A DNA stretch of 64,000 nucleotides, taken from NCBI RefSeq assembly GCF_003201975.1, contig NZ_QJJQ01000002.1, positions 124,001 through 188,000 on the forward strand, in the 5' to 3' direction. The notes beneath the pieces were generated by a model, which saw only the letters and a program-made list of their open reading frames with translations, was not told the DNA's origin and searched no databases. Positions 34,911-44,387 of the stretch are shown here, in pieces (position 1 is the first letter of the stretch; every line of letters starts with the position of its first letter). The DNA comes from Pseudogracilibacillus auburnensis. Its GTDB lineage: Bacteria > Bacillota > Bacilli > Bacillales > Amphibacillaceae. The translations under genes and the position numbers were made by a program.

Positions 34911-35918
34911 TCACCTAGTCTCCAATTGCTGTAAAACAGCATCATATAGAATGTTTGTTTCTAAAAAGCGATTCTCGATTTCTTTGGTTCCTATAATAAC
35001 TGATATAAATCGGATATCTTTGATTTGAACTGTTCCCGTAAAGCCATATCCAGCATCATCCGTGAATCCTGTTTTTAACCCATCTACACCTTCAAAGGTG
35101 ACATCTTCCTCTATTAGATCCACTTGTAATCCGGGTAGCATCCAATTTGAATTCGTATACGTTTCATTCTGAAAAATGAACTCCTGCATTTTGGTTATTT
35201 CGAGCAGCTGAGGATAGTGATCAATGATATATTTGGCAAGCTTAGCTAGATCTTCTGCAGACATCATATTTTTATCACTTATTGATCCAGTAGAATGATT
35301 ATTTTGAAGATCCTCATTTGTTAACCCTGTGCTATTGACAAAATAAGAGTCATTCAGCTCCAATTGCTCAGCTTTTTTGTTCATTAACATGACAAATTCT
35401 TTTTCACTTCCACTAACTAATTCCGCTAGGGCAATCGTTGCATCATTCGCAGAACGAATGGCCATCGCATGAAACAATTCTTGAACCGTGTAGTCTTGAT
35501 CTTGTTGTAAATGAACAGAAGCAAATCCCGGATGATTGGAAATGGTAAACGCATAATCACTAATCATGACCGTATCTTCCCAGCTAATTTTACCTTCCTC
35601 AATTGCTTCTAAAACCAATAGCTCCGTCATTATTTTCGACATACTTGCTACGGCTAATGACTCATGTATATTTTTATCAAAAAGTACATCACCAGTTATC
35701 CCATTCATCAGCATTGCAGCCTCTGCTTCAATGTTGATATCGGAAATCGGTTCAATTACATATCTTTCTGGCATCGTTTTATGTTCCAGGGAACGAGTCA
35801 ATTCTGGCAATGGCTTTTGCTGCTCTGATTGTTCTTTACCTATAATCGCATTCAGGGAACTACATGCCGTTACCAATAGTAAAGTAAATAGAATAGTTAA
35901 TCGTTTGAATAGTTTCAT
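34911..35918 (-). CDS. Lipid-anchored D,D-carboxypeptidase (PBP5-like)
   Basis: This protein of about 335 residues is a serine D-alanyl-D-alanine carboxypeptidase that trims peptidoglycan stem peptides outside the cell. The SxxK motif is SMSK (catalytic Ser92, Lys95), the second motif is SAN (in AIRSANDA) and the third is KTG (in GLKTGFTDDAG). The signal peptide ends in the lipobox VTACSS (Cys19), so it is a lipoprotein. It stops soon after the catalytic domain and lacks the C-terminal beta domain and amphipathic anchor of DacA/DacF; the lipid seems to replace that anchor. Start at 35918 is set by GGAGGA; the frame opens further upstream. Confidence 0.88.
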   Translation of the reverse strand: MKLFKRLTILFTLLLVTACSSLNAIIGKEQSEQQKPLPELTRSLEHKTMPERYVIEPISDINIEAEAAMLMNGITGDVLFDKNIHESLAVASMSKIMTELLVLEAIEEGKISWEDTVMISDYAFTISNHPGFASVHLQQDQDYTVQELFHAMAIRSANDATIALAELVSGSEKEFVMLMNKKAEQLELNDSYFVNSTGLTNEDLQNNHSTGSISDKNMMSAEDLAKLAKYIIDHYPQLLEITKMQEFIFQNETYTNSNWMLPGLQVDLIEEDVTFEGVDGLKTGFTDDAGYGFTGTVQIKDIRFISVIIGTKEIENRFLETNILYDAVLQQLETR

Positions 35919-36173
35919 TAAATCCTCCCAAATAAACGTATAGCTTTGTTTCATTATTGTCATTGTACGATAAAAAATTACTCCACATTTTTTATTCCCA
36001 GGCACTACTCTTTATTACCCCAATCTAACACTTTTCCCAAAAATACTCTCCTAAATACCGTAGTCCGTTCACTCGTCAACATCAAAATATAAACCACTTT
36101 AATAGCGTGTTTTCCTGATTCAGGATACTCTACAAAATTCATCTCTTAAAAGTATTGAAAATCCTTCGTTTTG

Positions 36174-38048
36174 TTATTTTTCTAGTTCTTCTACAATCAA
36201 TGATAGCTCTTCCCATCGTTCCATTTTGAACGCTAATTCCGCTTCTAACTTTTGTTGCTCTTCATATAATTTTTGTAACTTCTCAAAGTCACTACCAGTA
36301 GCATCGATTTCTATTTTATATGTCGCCACTTTTTCTTCTAGTTCCATAATGTCATCTTCAATGGTGTCCCATTCTTTTTGTTCGTGATAGGATAGCTTTT
36401 TCTTTGTTTTCGTTCCTTCTTTCCTAACTTTCTTTTTTTCTTGTTTCGGCTTTTGTTGTCGTTGTTGATTGTCAATATAGTCACTATAAGTCCCAAAAAA
36501 GTGACGAATCTTTTCTGTTCCATTAAATACTAACAACTCTTCAACAACACGATCCAAAAAGTAACGATCATGGGAAACAGTAATGACTACACCAGGAAAA
36601 TGCTCTAAATACTCTTCTAACACACTTAAGGTTTGTGTATCTAAATCATTTGTCGGTTCATCTAGTACGATAACATTCGGCTCTGTCATGAGCACTTTTA
36701 ATAAATATAATCTCCTTTTTTCCCCTCCTGAAAGTCTGTGAATGTATGTCCATTGTTTCGAACGAGAAAACAAGAACCGTTCAAGCATTTGCTCGACAGT
36801 AATTAGCTCTCCCTCTTTTGTATGAACTACTTGTGCCACCTCTTTAACATAGTCAATGACACGCAAGTCCCCAGCTAATTCTTCTTCTCCTTGTGTATAG
36901 TAACCAATTTTTACCGTTTCACCGATTTTTACCTCTCCACTATCTGGTTCAATCCGCTTCGCTATGATGTTTAATAACGTTGTTTTTCCTGATCCACTTG
37001 GTCCAATAATCCCAAGCCTATCTCCCGGTGTAATTAAAAAATTTACATCAGTAAATAATCGCCGATCTTTATACGACTTTTCAATTGACTTTAGTTCAAT
37101 CACATGTTTGCCTAACCGAGTAGAGCCAACTTGAAACTCGACATTTTCTCCACGGGTATGAAATGTTTGTTTCTGTAACTGATCGATCCGCTCGATTCGA
37201 GCCTTTTGTTTCGTAGACCTAGCCCGTGCACCACGCCTTAACCATGCAAGTTCTCTTCTTAACGTATTTTTATGTTTTTGTTGTTCACTTGCTTCTAGCT
37301 CCTCACGTTCAGCTTTTTTCTCCAAAAACATTTCATAGTTGCCTTCATACCTATAAAGTGTCCCTTTATCTAGCTCGAAAATGGTATTCGTAATCCGATT
37401 TAAAAAGTATCGATCATGGGTAACGATCAACAGTGCCCCTTTGTATGTTGATAAATACCGCTCAAGCCAAATAATTGTTTCATTATCCAAATGGTTTGTC
37501 GGTTCATCTAAAATAAGTAAATTAGCTGGCTGAATTAATGATCTCGCTATCGCAACTCGTTTCTTTTGTCCACCAGATAACTCGTTTACTTTGCTGTCAA
37601 ATTCAGTAATCCCTAGTTTAGTAAGGATTGTTTTTGCTGTTGCATTTGCTTCCCATGCATCAAATTCATCCATCTGTTGTTGCATCTTTAAGACATTTGT
37701 TTGTGCAAACTCATTATTTGGATCAAGTTCCAGTTTTCTTATTGATTGTTCATATTCACGCATTGTTTTCATGATGACTGAATCACCATAATAAATTTGT
37801 TCGATTACGGTTAATTCAGGATTTAACTCCGTGTTTTGAGCTAAATATTCAATTCGGTAATCCTTTGGACATTGAATCGTTCCGTTATCAGGTGACTCAA
37901 TACCTGCAACTACTTTTAGAAAAGTTGACTTTCCTGTTCCATTTACACCAATTAATCCGATACGATCACCATTTGTAATCGTACACTCAATTTCTTCGAA
38001 TAGGAGCTTATCTCCATATGATTTTTGTAAGTTTTCCATTGTAAGCAT
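36174..38048 (-). CDS. yfmR: ABC-F ATPase, Uup/YfmR type
   Basis: This 624-residue cytosolic protein has two ABC ATPase domains without membrane segments: Walker A GVNGTGKST and GPSGSGKTT, signatures LSGGQKKR and LSGGEKRR, and Walker B LLILDEPTNHLD and VIVLDEPTNDLD. The linker LAWLRRGARARSTKQKAR and the C-terminal lysine-rich coiled coil identify the Uup/YfmR group of ABC-F proteins, which act on ribosomes (tRNA exit-site binding and relief of stalling). It is monocistronic. Length and motif order are as expected. Confidence 0.92.
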   Translation of the reverse strand: MLTMENLQKSYGDKLLFEEIECTITNGDRIGLIGVNGTGKSTFLKVVAGIESPDNGTIQCPKDYRIEYLAQNTELNPELTVIEQIYYGDSVIMKTMREYEQSIRKLELDPNNEFAQTNVLKMQQQMDEFDAWEANATAKTILTKLGITEFDSKVNELSGGQKKRVAIARSLIQPANLLILDEPTNHLDNETIIWLERYLSTYKGALLIVTHDRYFLNRITNTIFELDKGTLYRYEGNYEMFLEKKAEREELEASEQQKHKNTLRRELAWLRRGARARSTKQKARIERIDQLQKQTFHTRGENVEFQVGSTRLGKHVIELKSIEKSYKDRRLFTDVNFLITPGDRLGIIGPSGSGKTTLLNIIAKRIEPDSGEVKIGETVKIGYYTQGEEELAGDLRVIDYVKEVAQVVHTKEGELITVEQMLERFLFSRSKQWTYIHRLSGGEKRRLYLLKVLMTEPNVIVLDEPTNDLDTQTLSVLEEYLEHFPGVVITVSHDRYFLDRVVEELLVFNGTEKIRHFFGTYSDYIDNQQRQQKPKQEKKKVRKEGTKTKKKLSYHEQKEWDTIEDDIMELEEKVATYKIEIDATGSDFEKLQKLYEEQQKLEAELAFKMERWEELSLIVEELEK

Positions 38049-38238
38049 GTTTTTCAGCCCTTCAATACGACATCTTAATTAAGGGTTAAAACCCCGAAAT
38101 GTTTTTATCATATCATTAAATCTTTCCATACATGATCGACTTGTTCCAGTTTCAACTACTTCCCTTACTTATTATAGTATAAAGTGATAGGAAATGCTTC
38201 GATGCACGGATTACTTTCCATCCATCGAAAATTTGAAA

Positions 38239-38454
38239 CTAGAAAAGCATCCCCCAAGTGAATGAAGTTACGAGGATAATTAACTCGAACTCAAGCATAA
38301 AAAGCACACCGGAAAAATCATCGTGTGCTAGTAAATTTATTTTGTCTCTTTTAATCACTTGATTTTTGTCTATTAATTGATTAACCATTCTACTAGAAGA
38401 TCGCATTGTTTTTTCTTGCACGTTTTTACGTTGGGTTATATTGTCGCCTTGCAT
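38239..38454 (-). CDS. Small hypothetical membrane protein, doubtful
   Basis: A 71-codon frame encodes a polar N-terminal half and a hydrophobic C-terminal stretch (SGVLFMLEFELIILVTSFTW) that could form one membrane helix. No clear ribosome site precedes its ATG, and a later ATG at residue 17 (MRSSSRMVN) is no better. I recognise no family. It may be a degraded gene or chance; I list it because the hydrophobic tail is coherent. Confidence 0.25.
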   Translation of the reverse strand: MQGDNITQRKNVQEKTMRSSSRMVNQLIDKNQVIKRDKINLLAHDDFSGVLFMLEFELIILVTSFTWGMLF

Positions 38455-38581
38455 GATGTCATCTTTGCAGTATTTTTTAATCCTCTTTCCATGTACTTAT
38501 CTTCTACATTTACAGGGGCTTTTTCATACATGTAACGACCATTTGCAGCTGTCATCTATTTAAACAATCAGGACAAAAAAG

Positions 38582-38977
38582 CTATTTAGCATTTTTATCT
38601 GGTTGATGAATGCCGAATACATTTCCTTCCGTATCTTGATAATATCCTTGCCACGCCATTCCCGGAAGAGCATATTTTGGTAATGCTACCTTGCCACCAA
38701 GCTCAAGTATTTTAGCTTCAGTAGTGTCATAATCTTCTACTCCCATCGTACAAGCATATCCATTTAAAGCTTGATTTGGTTCTGGGGGTGGACTTTGACG
38801 TTGCATCAATGCACCATTAATACCCGGCTCATTGTCCGCACCTGTCACAGCTCCATAATAAGGCATCCCTGCATATTCACTCCAGTCCTCAAATGCCCAT
38901 CCAAATACTTCGTCATAAAACTTCTTAGCCCGCTCCATATTATCTACATGAATCTCGAAATGCACTAATCTTCCCAT
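38582..38977 (-). CDS. VOC (glyoxalase/bleomycin resistance) family protein
   Basis: This 131-residue protein has the vicinal-oxygen-chelate fold. The N-terminus MGRLVHFEIHVDNMERAKKF has the first metal-ligand His, and the C-terminus DTEGNVFGIHQ supplies the typical acidic/His end motif. Such proteins bind a metal and a small molecule; the substrate is not predictable. AGGAGG lies six bases before the ATG. It is a single-gene unit. Confidence 0.87.
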   Translation of the reverse strand: MGRLVHFEIHVDNMERAKKFYDEVFGWAFEDWSEYAGMPYYGAVTGADNEPGINGALMQRQSPPPEPNQALNGYACTMGVEDYDTTEAKILELGGKVALPKYALPGMAWQGYYQDTEGNVFGIHQPDKNAK

Positions 38978-39072
38978 TCATATCCTCCTAATTGTTATAT
39001 TTTTTTATTACGATCTCTAGTGTGTATTTATCAACTGTTGGTACTTTTTCTTCCTTCGTATAAAGAAGACTT

Positions 39073-39162
39073 GGTTCAGTATGAAGTTTTAAACTCCATA
39101 CTGAACCTTAGTCGCACTTATTTCGGAGCTTAGCGGCGCTTATCTCCCGCCCTAAAGGCGGG
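39073..39162. repeat. Strong palindrome plus GC-rich hairpin
   Basis: GGTTCAGTATG (39073-39083) pairs with 39097-39107, with an inner AGTTT/AAACT stem. Forty bases on, CCCGCC-CTAAA-GGCGGG (39146-39162) forms a GC-rich hairpin far above local GC content. Neither has a T tract. The linker contains CGCACTTATTTCGG, close to the end of the tandem array at 2109-2123. It looks like a dispersed intergenic repeat. Confidence 0.5.
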
Positions 39163-39249
39163 GGTATTAGTAACGCTGCGGAGATACAATTTTTTGAATT
39201 TACTCAATCAAAAGCACTAACTTTCATCATGGACAAACCATAGGAAGTC

Positions 39250-39900
39250 CTACTTTTTATTTTGTCGATACAAGTCAACTGATTTGTATCCTTGAGATAA
39301 GATCTCGATCATTTGCGCGTGGCGTTTATCACGTGTTTTCTGTTGCTTCGCCGAAAAGATATGCCGAGCCCAATCCCTTCGATAACCTGGAGTCAACTCC
39401 TGATAAAACTTCCTTTCCTTCGGATGATCTTTTAATAGCCTTTCAATATCTTTCACATAATGCTCATAATCAGCTACAAGCTGACTTGAAGCAGTTGACT
39501 TTTTGGCTCGCTTCTTCTCCCGTTTCAATCCAACGACCGTAAAGACATCATCCATACTCACCATTCGTGAAAACTTCAAATCGCTCCCATCCACATAGCC
39601 ATCTTCGTCCACTTTCATTGCTGGAAAAATTTCATCCCGATGAATATACGTTTCATACCGCTTATTCCCCTTTTTAGGATAAGCAAAAAACAAATATCCT
39701 TTTTCAAGTAATTGCTGCTCCTTAACGATACGCTTTGTCACATTCACCATTTCATCTAACGCCTCAATGAAAATGAAAATAGCATCATGTTCTCCAGATA
39801 AATTAGTGTTATATCCGTAAAACAGATTATAATCATTCGGTTCATTAAGTACGGCCAAAGTTTTATATTTATTTAACTTTAATTTGTTGATTATCGACAT
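39250..39900 (-). CDS. YdeI/OmdA-like family protein
   Basis: This protein of about 216 residues ends in LTPGYRRDWARHIFSAKQQ followed by TRDKRHAQMIEILSQG, which resembles the bacteriocin-protection YdeI/OmpD-associated family C-terminal motif. The N-terminal half (INKLKLNKYKTLAVLNEP) is typical of Bacillus members of this group. The molecular function is not established. The frame is open upstream, but AAGGAG sits about seven bases before the ATG at 39900. It lies 58 bp after the SRPBCC gene and may share its transcript. Confidence 0.75.
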   Translation of the reverse strand: MSIINKLKLNKYKTLAVLNEPNDYNLFYGYNTNLSGEHDAIFIFIEALDEMVNVTKRIVKEQQLLEKGYLFFAYPKKGNKRYETYIHRDEIFPAMKVDEDGYVDGSDLKFSRMVSMDDVFTVVGLKREKKRAKKSTASSQLVADYEHYVKDIERLLKDHPKERKFYQELTPGYRRDWARHIFSAKQQKTRDKRHAQMIEILSQGYKSVDLYRQNKK

Positions 39901-39957
39901 CACCAACTCCTTTTCTCCTTGTAGTAGCAAGGACAAGTTTCACCAATGCCAGGTAAA

Positions 39958-40410
39958 TTAATTCTCTATATATTCCTTTAACGCATCTAAATCTTTTGTA
40001 CATGCTTTTTTAAAGGTGCCTGCCATCAACTTTCCAAACAATCTTGACAATCCCGTGAGCCCCTTTATTTCACCATTCAAAGTGATTTCTGACTGGTTAC
40101 CTGTCGAAGTAATGATGTAGGTGAAAATAAATTCACCTTTACCCGTTGTACCTTTTGTTCCATCACAGCGAAGTACTATTTTATCCGGTTCATGAAGTTC
40201 CACAACTTCAAAATGTTCAGAAGCCTCTTTTCCAAACATCTTTCTTGTTTCCTTCCACTCACTCCCCACTTGCAATGGTCCGTCATCTAGGCGTTCTATG
40301 TGTACAAAACCTTGCATCCAGTGCTTCGCAGATTCCAGATCAAGCAAACTTGAGTACGCTTTTTGTTGGGATACCTGGAACGTTCTTTTCACTTCAAAAC
40401 AAATACTCAC
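39958..40410 (-). CDS. SRPBCC (polyketide cyclase-like) protein
   Basis: This protein of about 150 residues has the START/SRPBCC layout. The N-terminal strand FEVKRTFQVSQQKAYSSLLD is followed by the helix, strands ending in GSEWKETRKMFG, and a long C-terminal helix (FKKACTKDLDALKEYIE). Such proteins bind hydrophobic ligands; a specific role is unknown. The first ATG (40416) lies directly on AAGGAGGA, while the GTG two codons later (40410) has ideal seven-base spacing and is the more likely start. Confidence 0.8.
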   Translation of the reverse strand: MSICFEVKRTFQVSQQKAYSSLLDLESAKHWMQGFVHIERLDDGPLQVGSEWKETRKMFGKEASEHFEVVELHEPDKIVLRCDGTKGTTGKGEFIFTYIITSTGNQSEITLNGEIKGLTGLSRLFGKLMAGTFKKACTKDLDALKEYIEN

Positions 40411-40629
40411 GTTCATTCCTCCTTTACCGTCCTGTCACCGTATTATAAGCTAATCGAATCATACCTTTTGTAGGTAATTCAATATGTTTACTATTCCTTC
40501 TCCTGCAAAGTCCTAATAGTATTGACCTTCTCTTCCTATCTAATTGTTTATAAGAAACCGAATAATCCTGGAAACAACATTCTATACATAACATTCTATT
40601 CGACTACTAGGCGCAGTGGGGGTAATTTA

Positions 40630-41544
40630 TTATCCTTTAGATGCTTTTTGTATCTTCTCAAGATCAAGTTTCTTCATTTTAAAAGTTGCCTTACTTACAC
40701 GATCAATTTGATCCGGTGTGCTACTTGACATTATCTCGACCATTTCTCTCGGTACAATCTGCCAGGAAACTCCATACTTATCTTTTAGCCAGCCGCATTG
40801 CTCGGATTCAGGTACCGCAGACAGCTTCTCCCAATAGTAATCGATCTCTTTTTGTGTGTCGCAATATACCATAAACGAGATTGCCTCGTTGAAATTAAAT
40901 ACGTGGTCTTCGGCGCTATCCATTGCGGTAAACCACTGATTTTCCAGCACAAAATCGGCAAACATAATAGTTCCTTCTTGATTTGGCTCCATGCCTTCGG
41001 GATAACGGGCAACATGACCCTGATTTGAATTATTATATACAGATAAATAAAAATGAATCGCCTCTTCTGCTTTGCCACATGTATCATTGACAAACAGTAG
41101 TGAAGGGATGATTTCAGGTCGCTCTTCCCCTTCTGGGTTGGTAAGGATAAGTTGCCACGACAAGCCATACTTATCTTGAACCCAACCATACCTCTTACTG
41201 AACGGATACGTATCAAGTGGCATTAGCACTGTGCCACCTTCAGACAACTTGTTCCATACTTCATCTATTTTTTCTTGCGCATTCTTTTCTCGTGATGGAT
41301 CAAAATTAACCATGAAGGAAACCGATGGATTGAATTTAAAATAAGGTCCAGCGCTTATCGCCATGAATTTCTGCCCCCACAATTCAAAAGAAACGACATC
41401 AGTGTCGCCTGATGGTGTATCTTTCAGTTTCGTGATACTCGTAATCGTTGAATCTGGGAATATGGAAACATAAAATTCTGCTGCTTCCTTCGCCTCCTTG
41501 TCATACCACAAATGGGGAACGATGGTTTGATTTTTTTGAATCAT
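40630..41544 (-). CDS. Duplicated VOC/PhnB-like protein
   Basis: This 304-residue protein has two tandem PhnB-like modules. Residues 1-140 ([18 protein letters not shown] through [11 protein letters not shown]) and 145-285 ([22 protein letters not shown] through [11 protein letters not shown]) repeat the same order. These were once annotated as 3-demethylubiquinone methyltransferases, but they are small-molecule-binding VOC proteins with no methyltransferase motif. GGGAGG precedes the ATG. The upstream 355 bp to the next gene show nothing but A/T-rich spacer. Confidence 0.86.
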   Translation of the reverse strand: MIQKNQTIVPHLWYDKEAKEAAEFYVSIFPDSTITSITKLKDTPSGDTDVVSFELWGQKFMAISAGPYFKFNPSVSFMVNFDPSREKNAQEKIDEVWNKLSEGGTVLMPLDTYPFSKRYGWVQDKYGLSWQLILTNPEGEERPEIIPSLLFVNDTCGKAEEAIHFYLSVYNNSNQGHVARYPEGMEPNQEGTIMFADFVLENQWFTAMDSAEDHVFNFNEAISFMVYCDTQKEIDYYWEKLSAVPESEQCGWLKDKYGVSWQIVPREMVEIMSSSTPDQIDRVSKATFKMKKLDLEKIQKASKG

Positions 41545-41899
41545 ATTATTCCTCCCAAAAAATTATTTTATTTATTCTACCATATTGTTTCCCTATTGAC
41601 TTCTCATAAATGCTTAATGCCTCTGTTTTTTTGGGGGAAGAATTAACCGAATTAGCTTAAGTATTCATTTTTCCATTTTTATATGTTTAATAAAACCCTT
41701 TAAATTGTTTTTAAATGCACATGGACTTTGATCTACTAAAATAGCGCAAGAAATGACTGTTAATATTAATTTTACGCTTACTATTTTTAAAAATATAGTA
41801 TCATTATTCATTTTTAAAAAAATTATCTTCAGTTTATGTCCTCTGGTATTACACTAGAAGAAGGAAAGCTTGTATTAAAAACTTCCATGGTTACAACAC
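41545..41899. other. A/T-rich spacer without gene
   Basis: I find no coding frame, repeat or strong hairpin in these 355 bases. The first part should hold the promoter of the leftward PhnB-like gene (a TAGAAT -10-like box lies about 45 bp upstream of its start). Confidence 0.5.
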
Positions 41900-42619
41900 T
41901 CATCCAATGTGGTTTGTTAAAATCAGCATTCGATAAGCATTTATCGCCGTTTCTCCTAACGTATCCATGAGATTATGATTGGCATATGCACCGACAATTG
42001 CCCCAAAACCAGGAATCAATTGAAATAGTTTGATTAAATCAATATAATCACGATACTCCTGTTGAAAAACTCGCCAATCCATATCCATTAATCTTCTCTT
42101 TTCTTCCTCCCAATTTTCAATGATATAAAAAGTTTCTTTCCGATGATTATCACTTGAAAAGGCAAGTTGAAACACATGTAGAATAAAGAGACGTTCTTCA
42201 TATTCCTCGGTGTCAAAACCATAAATTGCAGCTGCTTCAAACAGAAATTTCATTTTGATGGATAAAAGGAGTGGAAAATCGACAAGACCAAGCAAAATAC
42301 CACCTGCACCAGTTCCGGCTCCTTCGATCACTGCTGTTTTCCGGTAAGATGTTAACTTTTCCTTTACTAGTTCATCCTGTTCAAAAAGTTTCATCTCTGT
42401 CATTGGACGTTTTTTTGTTGTCATATTAGAACCTACTAATGTAGCCTTCACCATGCTCTTCATACTTTCGGTGATGATTTGGTGAGCTTTCTCAGGAATC
42501 ATTGCATTTATTTTAACTTGTGCTTTTTTTGACCATTGATTGAAGAGATTCGATGGTTTTAATACTTTTGAACGCCACAATAGTAGGTCCTCATTCACTT
42601 TCTTTTCATATTCGATCAT
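41900..42619 (-). CDS. EcsC family protein
   Basis: This protein of about 239 residues matches the EcsC family: a polar N-terminus, the glycine-rich hydrophobic segment AVIEGAGTGAGGILLGLVDFPLLL (split around residues 100-124), then LSIKMKFLFEAAAIYG and the C-terminal LIPGFGAIVGAYANHNLM. In Bacillus EcsC is encoded with an ABC transporter, but its biochemical role is not known. Here it stands alone. The first ATG (42628) is within the AGAGAGG site; the ATG at 42619 is better spaced. Confidence 0.87.
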   Translation of the reverse strand: MIEYEKKVNEDLLLWRSKVLKPSNLFNQWSKKAQVKINAMIPEKAHQIITESMKSMVKATLVGSNMTTKKRPMTEMKLFEQDELVKEKLTSYRKTAVIEGAGTGAGGILLGLVDFPLLLSIKMKFLFEAAAIYGFDTEEYEERLFILHVFQLAFSSDNHRKETFYIIENWEEEKRRLMDMDWRVFQQEYRDYIDLIKLFQLIPGFGAIVGAYANHNLMDTLGETAINAYRMLILTNHIG

Positions 42620-42900
42620 TGGAACCATCCTCTCTTTTTTCTCTATGTACTTTTTTAGATTCTATTTTCACTTATATTTTTTCATGGCTATATCAATTAT
42701 ATGCTGATTTACATCAAAAAGCGATGCAACCAGAAATAAGAAACAAATTGACTGTCAGCTAGATTGGATTAATCAAGAGGTAAAAAAAGGGAAAAGATGA
42801 TATCACACTAGACGAACGGTTACTTCTTAATAGTAATAGCTAAAACTTTGCACGGTCGCCTTTGATATGGACTGTAGTGGCTACCCCGGCAATTCGCGCT

Positions 42901-43341
42901 TTACGTACTTTTTTTCCTACTACGGTTTGACCAGAAAATGAATGCGACAAAATAGCCGATCCATATTCCAAGCATATTCAACAATACATCATCAATATCA
43001 AGCGATCTTGTCCCATATCCGACTAAATAAAGAAGCAGTTGCACAATTTCTATATAAACAGGGATATAGAAGGAAAAAAATAAAATAACGATGCCCCCCA
43101 TATGGCGGAGATAATTGAATAATAGGAAGCCGATCGGGATGAAAAGAACAATATTGCCGATAAGATTGCTAATAATAATATACATTGGGACATATCCATG
43201 AATGAAAGCAGTAAAATACAATCGAATTGTTTGCAAAGGAATTAAATTCATCGTCGCATGAGGTTTTGCTTCACCCGGCAAAATCCAAACAATATAGACT
43301 AAAAAAAGCAAATATAAAAAATAAAAAAGGCGTTTCAACAT
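42901..43341 (-). CDS. VanZ-like family membrane protein
   Basis: This protein of about 146 residues has four predicted helices and VanZ-like features: an N-terminal helix, MNLIPLQTIRLY, LIGNIVLFIPIGFLL and the terminal RSLDIDDVLLNMLGIWIG. The Asp-Asp-Asn segment is typical of VanZ proteins. VanZ is associated with low-level teicoplanin resistance, but most chromosomal homologues have no assigned role. A GGGTGA site favours the ATG at 43341 over the one at 43371. Confidence 0.82.
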   Translation of the reverse strand: MLKRLFYFLYLLFLVYIVWILPGEAKPHATMNLIPLQTIRLYFTAFIHGYVPMYIIISNLIGNIVLFIPIGFLLFNYLRHMGGIVILFFSFYIPVYIEIVQLLLYLVGYGTRSLDIDDVLLNMLGIWIGYFVAFIFWSNRSRKKST

Positions 43342-43543
43342 TGTATTCACCCAATCCGTTTGCAGATTCATCGTATTAATGATATTTATTACAAGCCAGC
43401 AATAGTCATGACAAAATTTCTCAAAACGAAAAAATAGCCCAATCGATTATTCATTGGACTGTGTGTGATGATCGCTACAGAGAGGGAAAAGAAGGAAATA
43501 CGCGTATAATAAATAAATCTCTCGTCGGTCTTTTCAATTATCT

Positions 43544-43927
43544 TTACTTATCAGATGCCACCCCAAATTCATTACTATGACGCCATAAGAAAATTAGAAA
43601 AATGAACATGACTATATCAAGTCTCGATTCAAAAACAAATGATAAAATACCTTCCTTTAAAAAGATGGGGAATTTCGCAATACAAAGCGCACCAATCATT
43701 ATCGCTATGAGCGGAACAGTTGCTTGTTTTACATACACTCTAGCGATAATTAGTGCGCCACAAGTTATTTCAATCATTGCCACAAGAAAAAGAGTTGCAC
43801 TAGGGAATGGCAACCCTAGGCTTAAAAATATATCTTTAAAATTTGGAACTAATAACTTCACAATTCCTGTTGACATGAAAACATATCCGATTACATAGCG
43901 AAACCAATTTAATAATTGTAGTTGCAA
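43544..43927 (-). CDS. DoxX/MauE-like membrane protein
   Basis: This is a four-helix protein of about 127 residues resembling the DoxX family (WFRYVIGYVFMSTGIVKLL, then MIEITCGALIIARVYV). Function is not established; family members are linked to redox or sulfur metabolism in some bacteria. The frame opens at 43960, but GGAGGT lies inside it and points to the TTG at 43927 as the start, a non-AUG initiation. Both neighbours are small membrane proteins or remnants. Confidence 0.75.
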   Translation of the reverse strand: MQLQLLNWFRYVIGYVFMSTGIVKLLVPNFKDIFLSLGLPFPSATLFLVAMIEITCGALIIARVYVKQATVPLIAIMIGALCIAKFPIFLKEGILSFVFESRLDIVMFIFLIFLWRHSNEFGVASDK

Positions 43928-44036
43928 TGCACAAGCACCTCCAAAAAATTGCAATATCATGTTATTTCATACTATGCAATAGAGAGGACAAACTTGTTAT
44001 ATTTCTTTTCAGGATTTAATACAGGAGGTTGATTCA

Positions 44037-44182
44037 ATGAACCGAAAATTGGTCAAAGAACAAATTAATCAATATACAAAGAGTGAACTTAAATTCTGGA
44101 GAAATCACGTTGTAAAGGCTATCCTGATGACTCAAGATTGAAGAATGCGATTTTGTTCTTTTCCATATCGATCAGTGGTTAA
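44037..44182 (+). pseudogene. Frameshifted small gene
   Basis: An ATG after a strong AGGAGG starts MNRKLVKEQINQYTKSELKF and continues for 34 codons to a TGA at 44139. After the Lys-codon at 44115 a second frame continues more naturally as GYPDDSRLKNAILFFSISIS to a stop at 44180, as if one base had been lost near 44117. A third frame is open further downstream (CDFVLFHIDQWLKEIKDE). I do not recognise the family. It may alternatively be a genuine 34-residue protein. Confidence 0.4.
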
Positions 44183-44295
44183 AGGAAATAAAAGATGAAA
44201 CTATTATTTACATGTATCCATCCCCTTTTTCTTTCTGGTTCTTGCCGGAATTTCCTACTTTTGAGGGTGCGATTAGATATTTTCGATTCAAAGGG

Positions 44296-44341
44296 TTGAC
44301 ATCAAAGATTATTTTTTATATCATATATACCCATAGGGGTA
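44296..44341 (+). promoter_or_regulatory. Promoter with CsoR-family-like operator
   Basis: TTGACA (44296-44301), 17 bases, then TATCAT (44319-44324) form a sigma-A promoter. The palindromic TACCCATAGGGGTA (44328-44341) covers the predicted start point. The TACCC/GGGGTA arms resemble operators of the CsoR/CstR family, which repress copper or persulfide-response genes. No such regulator gene lies in this window. Confidence 0.7.
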
Positions 44342-44387
44342 ATCGTATGAAATTCCCTTTAACGATCACTTTTACAGGAGGATTGGA

